Shown: one piece after another, positions 28,935-36,212 of the stretch
How the letters are laid out: each line of letters begins with the position of its first letter
Position numbering within the stretch: the first letter of the stretch is position 1
Translations under genes and position numbers: made by a program
The notes under the pieces: generated by a model
Told to the model about the DNA's origin: nothing
Databases searched by the model: none
What the model saw: only the letters and a program-made list of their open reading frames with translations
Source of the DNA: Novosphingobium sp.
GTDB taxonomy: Bacteria; Pseudomonadota; Alphaproteobacteria; Sphingomonadales; Sphingomonadaceae
Assembly: GCA_027311705.1 (NCBI GenBank)
Contig: DAICYJ010000218.1
Coordinates: forward strand, 1 to 36,212
DNA: 36,212 nucleotides
Direction: 5' to 3'

Positions 28935-28955
28935 CTCCTGCCGGGATGGCAGGAG
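28935..28955 (-). promoter_or_regulatory. Hairpin partly covering the ribosome binding site of the small membrane protein
   Basis: A perfect 8-bp inverted repeat with a five-base loop (28935-28942 and 28948-28955). On the reverse-strand mRNA the downstream arm is GGCAGGAG, which includes half of the AGGAGGAG Shine-Dalgarno sequence before ATG 28922. It could gate translation. Confidence 0.4.
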
Positions 28956-29028
28956 CGAGAACCCGCAGTGGCTGCACCGGTTCCGGGGCCGCCAGCTGCC
29001 TTCAGGTGCTGTTAGGTGTGCTTCGGGT

Positions 29029-29448
29029 TCAGGTGTACTTTTCGCGCAAAGCGAGCAGCGCCATGGCCGCCTTGGCCGCTTCGCCGCCCTTGTCCTTCTG
29101 CGCGGGGTCGGCGCGGACGAGGGCCTGTTCCTCGTTCTCGACCGTCAGGATGCCGTTGCCGATGGCCAGGCCGTCCATCGTTAAGGCCATAATTCCACGG
29201 GCGGATTCGCCGGCAACGATCTCGAAGTGATAAGTCTCGCCCCGGATGACAACGCCGATGGCGACATAGCCGTCGAAGTCGTTGCTTTCGTCCGCCAGCG
29301 AGATTGCGCCCGGAATCTCCAGCGCGCCCGGCACGGTGATCACCTCCACCTTGTGGCCCGCATCCTTCAGCGCAGCGCGCGCACCAGCGACAAGCATGTC
29401 GTTGAGATGGTCATAGAATCGTGCTTCGACGATCAGGAATTTTGCCAC
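29029..29448 (-). CDS. ribH: 6,7-dimethyl-8-ribityllumazine synthase
   Basis: 139 residues, the penultimate enzyme of riboflavin synthesis, joining the ribitylamino-uracil to 3,4-dihydroxy-2-butanone 4-phosphate. Conserved motifs: the ARFYDHLND loop near residues 9-17, [11 protein letters not shown] (phosphate and uracil binding), and [18 protein letters not shown] with the catalytic histidine. The length is slightly short but complete. It follows the ribB gene by eight bases on the same strand, so the second substrate-forming enzyme and its user are made together. No nusB follows in this window. Confidence 0.97.
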   Translation of the reverse strand: MAKFLIVEARFYDHLNDMLVAGARAALKDAGHKVEVITVPGALEIPGAISLADESNDFDGYVAIGVVIRGETYHFEIVAGESARGIMALTMDGLAIGNGILTVENEEQALVRADPAQKDKGGEAAKAAMALLALREKYT

Positions 29449-29456
29449 GTTATCAA

Positions 29457-30722
29457 TTACTCCGAAGGGATCGGCTGTTCACCGACGATATTGAGGCCAT
29501 AGCCTTCCAGCGCAACGATGTTGCGGTGCGCATTGGTCAGCAAGATCATTTCGTGCACGCCCATATCCGCCAAAATCTGCGCGCCGATGCCATAGCTGCG
29601 CAAGTCCATGTCGAGCGCCACGCCGCCGCCGCGCGCCGGATCGCTTTCAGGCGGCGCGATCAGCAGCACCATGATGCCCGCGCCGGCCTTGCCGATTTCC
29701 GCCATCGCGCGCTGCAAGGTGCGCTTGCGCAAACCGGGCTGGCCAAGAATGTCGTCGAGGACCGAGATCGTGTGTACCCGCGCCAGTGTCGGTGTGCCGT
29801 CGATCACCTGGCCCTTTTGCAGCACGAAGCTCTCCGTGCCGTCCACCTTGTTGCGATAGGTCAGCAAGCGCCAGTCGCCGCCATAGTCCGACGTGAACGG
29901 AATGTCCGCGATCTTGGTGACCAGATGATCGTGCCGGCGACGATATTCGATCAGGTCGCGGATCGTACCCATCTTCAACCCGTGCTTGCGCGCGAAGGGG
30001 ATCAGGTCGTCCATCCGGGCCATCGTCCCGTCGTCCTTCATGATCTCGCAGATCACGCCCGATGGATTGAGGCCGGCCAGCCGAGAGATATCGACCGCCG
30101 CTTCGGTATGCCCAGCGCGCACCAGCACGCCGCCATCGCGGGCGATCAGCGGGAACACGTGGCCCGGCGTCACGATGTCGTCACGCCCCTTTGCGGCATC
30201 GATCGCCACGGAGACAGTGCGGGCGCGGTCGCCCGCCGAAATGCCCGTGGTAACGCCTTCGCGCGCTTCGATCGAGACGGTGAACGCGGTTTCATGGCGC
30301 GTGCCGTTGGCGCGGCTCATCAGTTCCAGCCCCATCTGCTCGCAACGCGTGCGCGTCAGCGTCAGGCAGATCAGGCCGCGGCCGTGGGTGGCCATGAAGT
30401 TCACCGCATCGGGCGTCGCCATCTGCGCCGGGATCACCAGATCGCCTTCGTTCTCGCGGTCCTCGTCGTCGACCAGAATGAACATGCGACCATTGCGCGC
30501 CTCGTCGATGATTTCCTCGATGGGCACGAGGGCGGGGGTGTCGTCGCTATCCGCAAGGAACCGCTCCAGCTTGGCCAGCGTATCGGCCGTCGGGTTCCAG
30601 CCCGGTTCGGTCAGATCGCGCAAGGTGTTGGCATGGAGCCCCGCCGCGCGGGCGAGGCCGGAGCGGGACATTCCGCCGTCTACGACGAGACGGCGGATGC
30701 GATCGATGAGTTCACTGGACAT
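29457..30722 (-). CDS. ribB: HTH - 3,4-dihydroxy-2-butanone-4-phosphate synthase - degenerate GTP cyclohydrolase II fusion (RibBX-like)
   Basis: 421 residues in three parts. Residues 1-58 are a small helix-turn-helix-like domain ([20 protein letters not shown]). Residues 65-270 are DHBP synthase (RibB), with [10 protein letters not shown] at 85-94, TPGHVFPL and [10 protein letters not shown]. The last 150 residues align with GTP cyclohydrolase II (RibA) but contain no cysteine, so the three-cysteine zinc site is missing ([20 protein letters not shown] stands where HSECLTGD...CDCG would be). It should make the four-carbon unit of riboflavin but not open GTP. Similar RibB proteins with a dead RibA domain are known as RibBX. 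A true ribA must be elsewhere. It starts the ribB-ribH unit. Confidence 0.92.
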   Translation of the reverse strand: MSSELIDRIRRLVVDGGMSRSGLARAAGLHANTLRDLTEPGWNPTADTLAKLERFLADSDDTPALVPIEEIIDEARNGRMFILVDDEDRENEGDLVIPAQMATPDAVNFMATHGRGLICLTLTRTRCEQMGLELMSRANGTRHETAFTVSIEAREGVTTGISAGDRARTVSVAIDAAKGRDDIVTPGHVFPLIARDGGVLVRAGHTEAAVDISRLAGLNPSGVICEIMKDDGTMARMDDLIPFARKHGLKMGTIRDLIEYRRRHDHLVTKIADIPFTSDYGGDWRLLTYRNKVDGTESFVLQKGQVIDGTPTLARVHTISVLDDILGQPGLRKRTLQRAMAEIGKAGAGIMVLLIAPPESDPARGGGVALDMDLRSYGIGAQILADMGVHEMILLTNAHRNIVALEGYGLNIVGEQPIPSE

Positions 30723-30738
30723 AAAGTCCGTTTTTCAC

Positions 30739-30778
30739 ATCGTGATGTGATTTGCAATATGAAAAATAACATCACGAT
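30739..30778 (-). promoter_or_regulatory. Inverted-repeat operator candidate upstream of ribB
   Basis: ATCGTGATGT (30739-30748) is repeated in inverted orientation as ACATCACGAT (30769-30778); the half-site centres are exactly 30 bp apart, about three helical turns. The first half-site also lies in a local dyad CACATC-GT-GATGTG. The region is AT-rich and lies 16 bases upstream of the ribB start. It could be bound by a regulator, possibly by the HTH domain of RibB itself. It does not look like an FMN riboswitch. Confidence 0.6.
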
Positions 30779-30790
30779 CACATTTATCCC

Positions 30791-31975
30791 TCAGAACGCG
30801 GCAATCCCGGTAATCCCGCGTCCCAAAATCAGCGCATGAACGTCATGCGTACCCTCGTAGGTGTTCACCGTCTCGAGGTTCACCATGTGCCGGATCACAT
30901 GATATTCGCCTGAAATGCCGTTGCCGCCGTGCATGTCGCGGGATGCGCGGGCGATATCGAGCGCCTTGCCGCAATTGTTGCGCTTGATCAGGCTGATCAT
31001 TTCCGGCGCAAACGCGCCTTCGTCCATCAACCGACCGACGCGCAGGCTGGCATGCAGGCCCAGCGCAATCTCGGTCAGCATGTCTGCCAACTTCTTCTGG
31101 TAAAGCTGCGTGGCGGCCAGCGGACGGCCGAACTGGTTGCGATCCAGCCCATACTGGCGCGCGGCGGAAAGGCAGAACTCCGCCGCCCCCATCACGCCCC
31201 ACGAAATACCGTATCGCGCGCGATTCAGGCAGCCGAACGGCCCCTTCAAGCCCTGAACGTTCGGCAGCAGCGCATCATCGGGCACGAACACATCGTCCAT
31301 GTCGATCATGCCTGTAATCGACGCCCGCAGCGAAATCTTGCCCTCGATCTTCGGCGCGGAAAGGCCTTCCATGCCCTTTTCGAGGATGAAGCCCCGGATG
31401 CCACCGCCATGCGCATCGGACTTGGCCCAGATCACGAACACATCGGCGATCGGCGCGTTGCTGATCCAGGTCTTGTTGCCAGTAATCCGATAGCCGCCAT
31501 CGACCTTCACAGCGCGGGTCCGCATCCCGCCGGGATCGGAGCCGGCGTCGGGTTCGGTCAATCCGAAGCAACCGATGGTTTCTCCGCGCGCCAGCGACGG
31601 CAGATAACGCATACGCTGTTCTTCCGACCCATAAGCATAGATCGGATACATAACGAGGCTGGATTGCACCGACATCATAGAGCGGTAGCCCGAATCCACC
31701 CGCTCGATCTCCCGCGCGACCAGACCATAGGCGACGTAGGTTGCACCCGCACCGCCATAGGCTTCGGGCAGGGTCAGCCCCAGCAGGCCCTGATCGCCCA
31801 TTTCGCGGAAAATCGCAGGGTCGGTATATTCACGCGCAAAAGCATCCGCCACGCGCGGCTGCAGACGATCCTGCGCAAACGCGCGAGCCGAAGCGCCGAT
31901 CATCCGCTCATCCTCGTTCAGCACCGTGTCGAGCGCCAGCGCATCTTCCCAATCGAATCGAACCATGTCGGCCAT
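30791..31975 (-). CDS. gcdH: Glutaryl-CoA dehydrogenase
   Basis: 394-residue acyl-CoA dehydrogenase. The N-terminal [17 protein letters not shown] is typical of GCDH, the FAD motifs [16 protein letters not shown] and [19 protein letters not shown] are present, and the catalytic base is E374 in [16 protein letters not shown]. The ending [19 protein letters not shown] with [12 protein letters not shown] is characteristic of GCDH rather than other acyl-CoA dehydrogenases. It oxidises and decarboxylates glutaryl-CoA to crotonyl-CoA in lysine and tryptophan breakdown. I chose ATG 31975, preceded by GGAAAGAAG; an in-frame extension upstream has no family character. It ends 68 bases before ribB on the same strand. 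Confidence 0.95.
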   Translation of the reverse strand: MADMVRFDWEDALALDTVLNEDERMIGASARAFAQDRLQPRVADAFAREYTDPAIFREMGDQGLLGLTLPEAYGGAGATYVAYGLVAREIERVDSGYRSMMSVQSSLVMYPIYAYGSEEQRMRYLPSLARGETIGCFGLTEPDAGSDPGGMRTRAVKVDGGYRITGNKTWISNAPIADVFVIWAKSDAHGGGIRGFILEKGMEGLSAPKIEGKISLRASITGMIDMDDVFVPDDALLPNVQGLKGPFGCLNRARYGISWGVMGAAEFCLSAARQYGLDRNQFGRPLAATQLYQKKLADMLTEIALGLHASLRVGRLMDEGAFAPEMISLIKRNNCGKALDIARASRDMHGGNGISGEYHVIRHMVNLETVNTYEGTHDVHALILGRGITGIAAF

Positions 31976-32211
31976 TGAACTTCTTTCCAAAACGGATGGT
32001 GCCGACACGCAAGGGTGCGGCCAATGGCAGCCTTGTTGCATATTGCACCGAGCGTTGGAAAGATCGCGAACGGGCAATCCATCCCAATCGGTACCTGTCT
32101 GGCAACGGCGCAGGGTGGGCGAACGATCAAGTGTGGACACGCGCCGCAGGTGCGCGGCATTGGAGTGCCGCACCTTGCCACCGGCGCAGGCGCCATCACC
32201 TTGGAATTGCG

Positions 32212-32565
32212 ATGAATGCTGCACCCGATCTTGCCATTCGCCTGCGCCGCGCCGAGTTCAACCGCGCGCTGCGGGATTCAGATTTGGCCGCCATCGGTCC
32301 GATTCTCGCGTCGAATGCGATTCTCATCACCGGCTCGGACAGTGCGATCATCGCCGGCCGCAAGGCGCAACTGATTGCATGGAAACGCGAATTTGCGGCG
32401 AAAGAGCCAACGGTTTACATTCGCACCCCATCGGAAATCGTGGCCTCATCCGTCGAGCCGATCGCACTGGAGCACGGGCGATGGCAAGGAATGGACCCCT
32501 CGACGCGCAAAGCCCGCGCATCCGGTCTATATACCGCCAAGTGGCGGAGCAATGGCGCAGAGTAG
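32212..32565 (+). CDS. SnoaL-like / DUF4440 (NTF2-fold) protein, apparently cut short by an amber codon
   Basis: 117 residues from ATG 32212 (GGA nine bases upstream). Helix one [19 protein letters not shown] and strands [27 protein letters not shown] and [13 protein letters not shown] follow the NTF2-fold order of SnoaL/DUF4440 proteins. The reading frame stops at TAG 32563-32565 where a Trp would be expected: after the TAG the same frame continues VIEAEIYLTTA and ends at TAA 32599-32601, exactly the usual C-terminal strand of this family (W..V IEAEIYLT). One base change, TAG for TGG, explains this. The truncated form loses its last strand and may misfold. It could be a nonsense mutation, a read error, or readthrough. 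Confidence 0.8.
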   Translation: MNAAPDLAIRLRRAEFNRALRDSDLAAIGPILASNAILITGSDSAIIAGRKAQLIAWKREFAAKEPTVYIRTPSEIVASSVEPIALEHGRWQGMDPSTRKARASGLYTAKWRSNGAE

Positions 32566-32650
32566 GTGATCGAAGCCGAGATTTACCTGACCACGGCGTA
32601 ACAACCCGTTTACGGGCAGAACGGCGCAAATTCCTGAAATATCTAGAAAA

Positions 32651-32726
32651 TGGTGCCGCTTAGAGGATTCGAACCTCTGACCCCATCATTACGAATGATG
32701 TGCTCTACCGACTGAGCTAAAGCGGC
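32651..32726 (-). tRNA. tRNA-Thr (anticodon CGU)
   Basis: A complete 76-base cloverleaf on the reverse strand: acceptor stem GCCGCTT (5' end at 32726) pairs with AAGCGGC at 32661-32655, the D-loop contains AGTCGGTAGA, the anticodon stem CATCA/TGATG encloses TTCGTAA with anticodon CGT (plus-strand ACG at 32691-32693), and the T-arm contains GGTTCGAATCC. A encoded at the discriminator position and CCA at 32653-32651 complete it. It reads the ACG threonine codon. Confidence 0.95.
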
Positions 32727-32740
32727 ATGCCCTTAAGGCA

Positions 32741-32766
32741 GGCCGGCCGTTTAGCCATGGCCGGCC
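32741..32766. other. GGCCGGCC inverted repeat between the acyl-CoA dehydrogenase gene and tRNA-Thr
   Basis: Two copies of the self-complementary GGCCGGCC (32741-32748 and 32759-32766) are separated by ten bases and can form a very stable 8-bp hairpin. There is no T-run, so a terminator role is uncertain. On the reverse strand it falls between the end of the acyl-CoA dehydrogenase gene and the 5' end of the tRNA, where it could separate the two transcripts. Confidence 0.4.
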
Positions 32767-32831
32767 GGGAACGCAATGGCATTTTCCGACTATCTGCACG
32801 TGGTTGGCTGATCCCGTGCAAGTCGTTGTTT

Positions 32832-33977
32832 TTACTGCCGCAGCAGGTCGCGGCCTACGATCATGCGCATCACCTGGTTGGTGCCTTCGAGGATCGAATG
32901 GACGCGCAAGTCGCGCCAGAAGCGTTCGATCGGATAGTCCTTGAGGTAACCGTAGCCGCCAAACAACTGAAGCGCGTCGTTGACGATCTTCGATCCGCTG
33001 TCGGTCGCCAGCCGCTTGGCCATCGCGGAAAAGCGCGACTTGTCGGGGGCGTTGGCCGAAACCTTGCCGGCGGCGAGATAGAGCAAGGCGCGGGCGGCTT
33101 CGAGGTCGGTCGCCATGTCGGCCAGCATAAACTGCGTGTTCTGGAAATCAGCGATCGCCTGGCCGAACTGCTTGCGGTCCTTGGTGTACTGCACGGCCTC
33201 GTCGAGGCAGCGCTGCGCACCGCCCAGCGAGCAGGCGCCGATGTTCAGACGGCCGCCGTCGAGGCCGGCCATGGCGATGCGGAAGCCTTCGCCCTCGTCG
33301 CCGACGCGGTTGGCAACGGGCACGCGGCAGTCCTCGAACACCACTTGTGCGGTGGGCGAGGCATTCCAGCCCAGCTTGCGTTCCTGTGCGCCGAAGGAGA
33401 AGCCCGGCGTGCCCTTTTCAACGACAATGCACGATACGCCCTTGGCGCCGTTGTCGCTGGTGCGGACCATGACCACGTAGATGTCGTTCACGCCCGCGCC
33501 GGAAATGAACTGCTTCGCGCCGTTCAGCACATAATGATCGCCATCGAGCCGTGCGGTGGTTTTCAGTGCTGCCGCGTCCGATCCGGAGCCGGGCTCGGTC
33601 AGGCAATAGCTGGCGATCTTTTCCATGCTGACGAGCGAGGGCAGGAAGCGGGCCTTCACGTCTGCCGAGCCATAGGCGTCGATCATCCAGGCGCCCATGT
33701 TGTGGATCGAGATGAACGCGCTGGTCGCGGGGCAGCCATAGGCCATCGCTTCCATGATAAGCGCCGATTCCAGCCGCCCAAGGCCGATGCCGCCCGATTC
33801 CTCGGACACATAGATCGAGCCGAAGCCGAGTTCGCCGGCCGCCTTCCACACATCGACCGGGAAGTGATGGTCCTCGTCCCATTGCGACGCGAATGGCGTG
33901 ATCGCATCGGCGGTAAACTTGCGCGCCATGTCCTGGATCGCGAGCTGGTCTTCGGTCAGTTCGAACTGGTTTGTCAT
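32832..33977 (-). CDS. Acyl-CoA dehydrogenase, isobutyryl-CoA dehydrogenase (ACAD8) type
   Basis: 381-residue flavin enzyme. FAD and substrate motifs are YCLTEPGSGSDAAALKTTA, NGAKQFISGAGVNDIYVVM and LQLFGGYGYLKDYPIERFWR, and the catalytic base is E364 in VHSILEGTNQVMRMIVGR. That sequence and the N-terminal FELTEDQLAIQDMARKFTAD suit isobutyryl-CoA dehydrogenase of valine breakdown, though a 2-methyl-branched or short-chain acyl-CoA role is possible. I chose ATG 33977; a reading frame 16 residues longer exists but lacks family character. It follows the acylating aldehyde dehydrogenase on the same strand, with a hairpin between. Confidence 0.88.
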   Translation of the reverse strand: MTNQFELTEDQLAIQDMARKFTADAITPFASQWDEDHHFPVDVWKAAGELGFGSIYVSEESGGIGLGRLESALIMEAMAYGCPATSAFISIHNMGAWMIDAYGSADVKARFLPSLVSMEKIASYCLTEPGSGSDAAALKTTARLDGDHYVLNGAKQFISGAGVNDIYVVMVRTSDNGAKGVSCIVVEKGTPGFSFGAQERKLGWNASPTAQVVFEDCRVPVANRVGDEGEGFRIAMAGLDGGRLNIGACSLGGAQRCLDEAVQYTKDRKQFGQAIADFQNTQFMLADMATDLEAARALLYLAAGKVSANAPDKSRFSAMAKRLATDSGSKIVNDALQLFGGYGYLKDYPIERFWRDLRVHSILEGTNQVMRMIVGRDLLRQ

Positions 33978-34029
33978 GCGGTGCGGCCGTCCTGGCGGAA
34001 TGAGCGTATATCTGGTCCTAGACACGAAA

Positions 34030-34061
34030 CTGCCCCGGCGACAAGCCTGTCACCGGGGCAG
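34030..34061 (-). terminator. Stem-loop between the aldehyde and acyl-CoA dehydrogenase genes
   Basis: CTGCCCCGG (34030-34038) pairs with CCGGGGCAG (34053-34061), with a further inner GACA/TGTC stem, giving about 13 pairs and an AGCC loop. On the reverse strand it is followed by TTTCGTG, a weak T-run. It may end most transcription of the aldehyde dehydrogenase gene or lower read-through into the acyl-CoA dehydrogenase gene. Confidence 0.6.
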
Positions 34062-34085
34062 ATCACATCACGCGTTGCCTTCCGA

Positions 34086-35510
34086 TCAGGAAGCCATCGC
34101 GTCGATCACGTCCTTGCCGAACAGTTCTTCGTCGCTGGGGATCACCTTGGTCTGCGCCAGCGGCTTCGAAACCCAGGTTTCGTTGATCAGGTCGCGCCAA
34201 GTGATGTTGTTGTTGGTGCCATTGCCGCCCCAGCTGCCGCAGCCGAGCGAGAAGGTCTGGCGCATGCCGTTCCACAGGTTGCCGCTGTTGGAAGCGGACT
34301 GCGGCTGATTCACCATCACGCGGCTGGTCTTGGTGCCCATCGCCAGCTTCAGGATGTTTTCGTCGGACTGCGAATAGATGCCGCAGCTGTGGCCCTGACC
34401 TTGGTAAGCCTGGATACGGTTGGTCAACGCAATCGCCTCGTCGAGGTCCTTCACGCGATACAGCGCCATCGTGACGGTCATCTTTTCGCCGGAGAACGGA
34501 TGTTCCGGGCCGACGCCGGTTTCGGGCACAATGAAGAAGCGCTTGCCTTCGGGCAGGCCGAACCCGGCGACGCCGGCGATCATTTCTGCGGGCTGCGCCA
34601 CGACCTTGGCATTGATGTGGCCATCGACCCAGATGACGTTCTGGAGCAGTGCCTTTTCTTCTTCCGAAACGATGTAGCCGCCCTGGTGGACCAGCTTGGC
34701 CAGCATTTCGTCATAGATGGCATCGACCAGCACGACCGCATTGTCGGACGAGCAGGAAGCAGCGAGGTCCAGCGTCTTGGAAATGCGGATCTTTTCGGCC
34801 GCATCGTCAAGGTCGGCGGTTTCGTCGACGGTGATGACGGCATTGCCGACGCCAACACCCAATGCCGGGGTGCCGCTTGAATACGCGGCGGTGACCATCG
34901 CCGAGCCGCCGGTGGCGAGCACGCGGTCGCACTGCTTCATCAGTTCGTTGGTCTTGGGCACCGAAGGCACTTCGATGGCGATGACGAGATCGGCCGGGGC
35001 GCCCATCTTGACCAGCGCGGCGCGCATCAGATCACAGATCAGCTTGTTGGTCAGCTTTGCGCGCGGGTGCGGGGCTACGATGATCGAGTTGCGGCCCTTT
35101 ACGGCCGAAATCGCCTTGATCACCGGGGTCGCTTCGGGGTTGGTCGAGGGCGAAAGTGCGCCGATCACGCCCACTGGCTTGGCGATCTTCACGATGTTGC
35201 GGACGGGATCTTCCTCGATGATGCCGACCGACTTGTCGTTGATGATGTCCATCAGCGTGGCGCGGGTCTTGCGGAAGATCTTGAGGTACTTGCCGTCATA
35301 ATTGCCCAGCTGCGTCTCTTCGACGGTGTGCTTGGCGATCATTTCGGCCACGTCTTCGCGGGCAACCGCCCACACCATCGCGCGGATCAGGCGATCGACC
35401 TGTTCCTGCGTGTAGTGCTCGATCTGCGCCTGCGCCACGCGCGAGCGGGCGACGAGACCGGCGATTTCGACGGCATCGGCGGAATCATCGATTTTCAGTG
35501 CAGTTGCCAT
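34086..35510 (-). CDS. CoA-acylating aldehyde dehydrogenase (SauS/EutE/AdhE-N type)
   Basis: 474 residues of the CoA-acylating branch of the aldehyde dehydrogenase superfamily. The cofactor-binding part contains ITVDETADLDDAAEKI and GVIGALSPSTNPEATPV, and the catalytic cysteine is C253 in LAASCSSDNAVVLVD. The ending GTKTSRVMVNQPQSASNSGN and LGCGSWGGNGTNNNITW is typical of sulfoacetaldehyde dehydrogenase (SauS) and EutE-like enzymes rather than of methylmalonate semialdehyde dehydrogenase. It should oxidise an aldehyde to its acyl-CoA with NAD(P). The substrate is not fixed by sequence. A divergent LysR regulator sits upstream across 138 bases. Confidence 0.9.
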   Translation of the reverse strand: MATALKIDDSADAVEIAGLVARSRVAQAQIEHYTQEQVDRLIRAMVWAVAREDVAEMIAKHTVEETQLGNYDGKYLKIFRKTRATLMDIINDKSVGIIEEDPVRNIVKIAKPVGVIGALSPSTNPEATPVIKAISAVKGRNSIIVAPHPRAKLTNKLICDLMRAALVKMGAPADLVIAIEVPSVPKTNELMKQCDRVLATGGSAMVTAAYSSGTPALGVGVGNAVITVDETADLDDAAEKIRISKTLDLAASCSSDNAVVLVDAIYDEMLAKLVHQGGYIVSEEEKALLQNVIWVDGHINAKVVAQPAEMIAGVAGFGLPEGKRFFIVPETGVGPEHPFSGEKMTVTMALYRVKDLDEAIALTNRIQAYQGQGHSCGIYSQSDENILKLAMGTKTSRVMVNQPQSASNSGNLWNGMRQTFSLGCGSWGGNGTNNNITWRDLINETWVSKPLAQTKVIPSDEELFGKDVIDAMAS

Positions 35511-35608
35511 GACAGTCCTCTATCCCTTGAAGGCAGGCGTGGACGCGGCCTTGACCGACTCCGTCACCCGATTGACCTCGATTCCGCCGCCTATGAACCC
35601 GCCATTGG

Positions 35609-35646
35609 TTGCAGGCAATATCTGACTATGCAATGACGACCTGCAA
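35609..35646. promoter_or_regulatory. Inverted repeat between the aldehyde dehydrogenase and LysR genes
   Basis: TTGCAGG (35609-35615) is repeated in inverted orientation as CCTGCAA (35640-35646), with centres 31 bp apart, in the 138-base divergent gap immediately upstream of the LysR start. LysR regulators typically bind such dyads between themselves and a divergent target, so this is a likely operator. The distal copy ends two bases before the LysR ATG. Confidence 0.5.
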
Positions 35647-35648
35647 TT

Positions 35649-36212
35649 ATGCAGACGACTGACTGGCAAGACCTGCAGACCTTCCTCGCTATCGCACGGG
35701 CTGGGCAATTGACGCGCGCGGGCACGGCCATGGGGGCCGATGCGACGACGATGGGCCGGCGATTGCGGCGGCTGGAGGCGCAGCTGGGCGCGCGCCTGTT
35801 CGAACAGACGCGCGAGGGGCAAGTGCTGACCGAGGCGGGCGAAAGCCTGCTGGCGCGGGTGGAATCGATGGCGCAGGCGGCCGCCGGCATCGGCGATGAA
35901 AAAGGGCAGGGCCATGCGGTCATTTCCGGCACGTTGCGCATCAGCGTGTCCGAAGGTTTCGGTAGCTGGTTTCTGGCCAAGCATGTGCCGGAATTCGTGA
36001 CCGCCTATCCCGGCATATCGCTCGACCTTGTCGCCAGCAGCGGCTTTCTGTCGCTGTCAAAGCGAGAGGTGGATATTGCGGTGATGCTGTCGCGGCCGCG
36101 CGCCGGGCCGGTGATCGCGCGCAAGCTTTCGGATTATGCGCTTCGGCTCTATGCCACGCAGGGCTATCTCGCCGAGCACAGGATGCCCAAGGAGCCGGGC
36201 GATCTGGCGCAG
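35649..36212 (+). CDS. LysR-family transcriptional regulator, 3' end outside window
   Basis: 188 codons from ATG 35649, open to the window edge. The N-terminal winged helix-turn-helix reads WQDLQTFLAIARAGQLTRAG, then TTMGRRLRRLEAQLGARLFE and the wing QVLTEAGESLLA (residues 6-70), followed by the coiled linker and the start of the periplasmic-binding-like effector domain (GTLRISVSEGFGSWFLAKHV). A full protein would be about 290-300 residues. It is divergent from the acylating aldehyde dehydrogenase gene and so probably controls it. Effector unknown. Confidence 0.92.
   Translation, partial: MQTTDWQDLQTFLAIARAGQLTRAGTAMGADATTMGRRLRRLEAQLGARLFEQTREGQVLTEAGESLLARVESMAQAAAGIGDEKGQGHAVISGTLRISVSEGFGSWFLAKHVPEFVTAYPGISLDLVASSGFLSLSKREVDIAVMLSRPRAGPVIARKLSDYALRLYATQGYLAEHRMPKEPGDLAQ

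Noticed and set aside
30723-30790. FMN riboswitch upstream of ribB
   Set aside because: Only 68 bases separate ribB from the upstream gene and the sequence is an AT-rich inverted repeat; the conserved FMN-aptamer segments are not present, and an aptamer of over 100 bases would not fit.
31976-32211. Coding extension upstream of gcdH or of the SnoaL-like gene
   Set aside because: Both frames are open upstream but lack family similarity, and the chosen starts match the usual N-termini. The 236-base gap most likely holds divergent promoters; a TGCA-TAT-TGCA dyad near 32038-32048 was too weak to call an operator.
34086-35510. Methylmalonate semialdehyde dehydrogenase (mmsA)
   Set aside because: The length, catalytic region (AASCSSDN) and C-terminal motif match the SauS/EutE-type acylating family rather than MmsA.

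Overview
The window looks like the chromosome of a high-GC alphaproteobacterium, most likely Sphingomonadales (Novosphingobium/Erythrobacter-like). The pointers are strongly GC-rich coding sequence, a DUF4170 protein, a fused ribB with a degenerate ribA-like domain, sigma-70 with a large acidic insert, and a dnaG-rpoD pair preceded by a YqeY gene instead of rpsU. This is from reading the sequence; no database search was run. Nearly all of it is core chromosome. I see no insertion sequence, prophage, CRISPR array or rRNA operon.

Layout. 1-5545: 3' part of a secreted RTX metalloprotease (cut by the window edge), a TauE/SafE permease, a two-gene ABC exporter, tgt (queuosine tRNA modification) and two small unknowns, one an exported GNAT-like protein. 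5606-10418: rpsD with its terminator, a degenerate chorismate-mutase-like gene, and a reverse-strand operon rpiB-glyA-small membrane protein-AT-rich unknown-nrdR-trmJ. 10584-12281: an exported helical-repeat protein. 12430-16864: the macromolecular synthesis operon yqeY-dnaG-rpoD. 17023-22686: carA-unknown-carB, then greA behind a structured leader. 22694-24710: a DUF4170 gene and a four-gene cluster of small envelope proteins resembling the E. coli yqjD/yqjE group. 24936-26222: eno.

26431-36212: a Tat-exported amine oxidase coupled to a Sec-exported RidA-type imine deaminase; a small membrane protein; ribB-ribH with an upstream inverted repeat; glutaryl-CoA dehydrogenase; a SnoaL-like gene cut short by an amber codon; tRNA-Thr(CGU); an isobutyryl-CoA-type dehydrogenase; a CoA-acylating aldehyde dehydrogenase; and a divergent LysR regulator cut by the window end.

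I did not find an obvious new multi-gene defence or mobile system. The points most worth a second look are the HTH-RibB-degenerate RibA protein with its 30-bp-phased inverted repeat, the AT-richer membrane-anchored gene tightly overlapped inside carAB, the amber codon in the SnoaL-like gene, the exported amine oxidase/RidA pair, and the competing hairpins in the greA leader.
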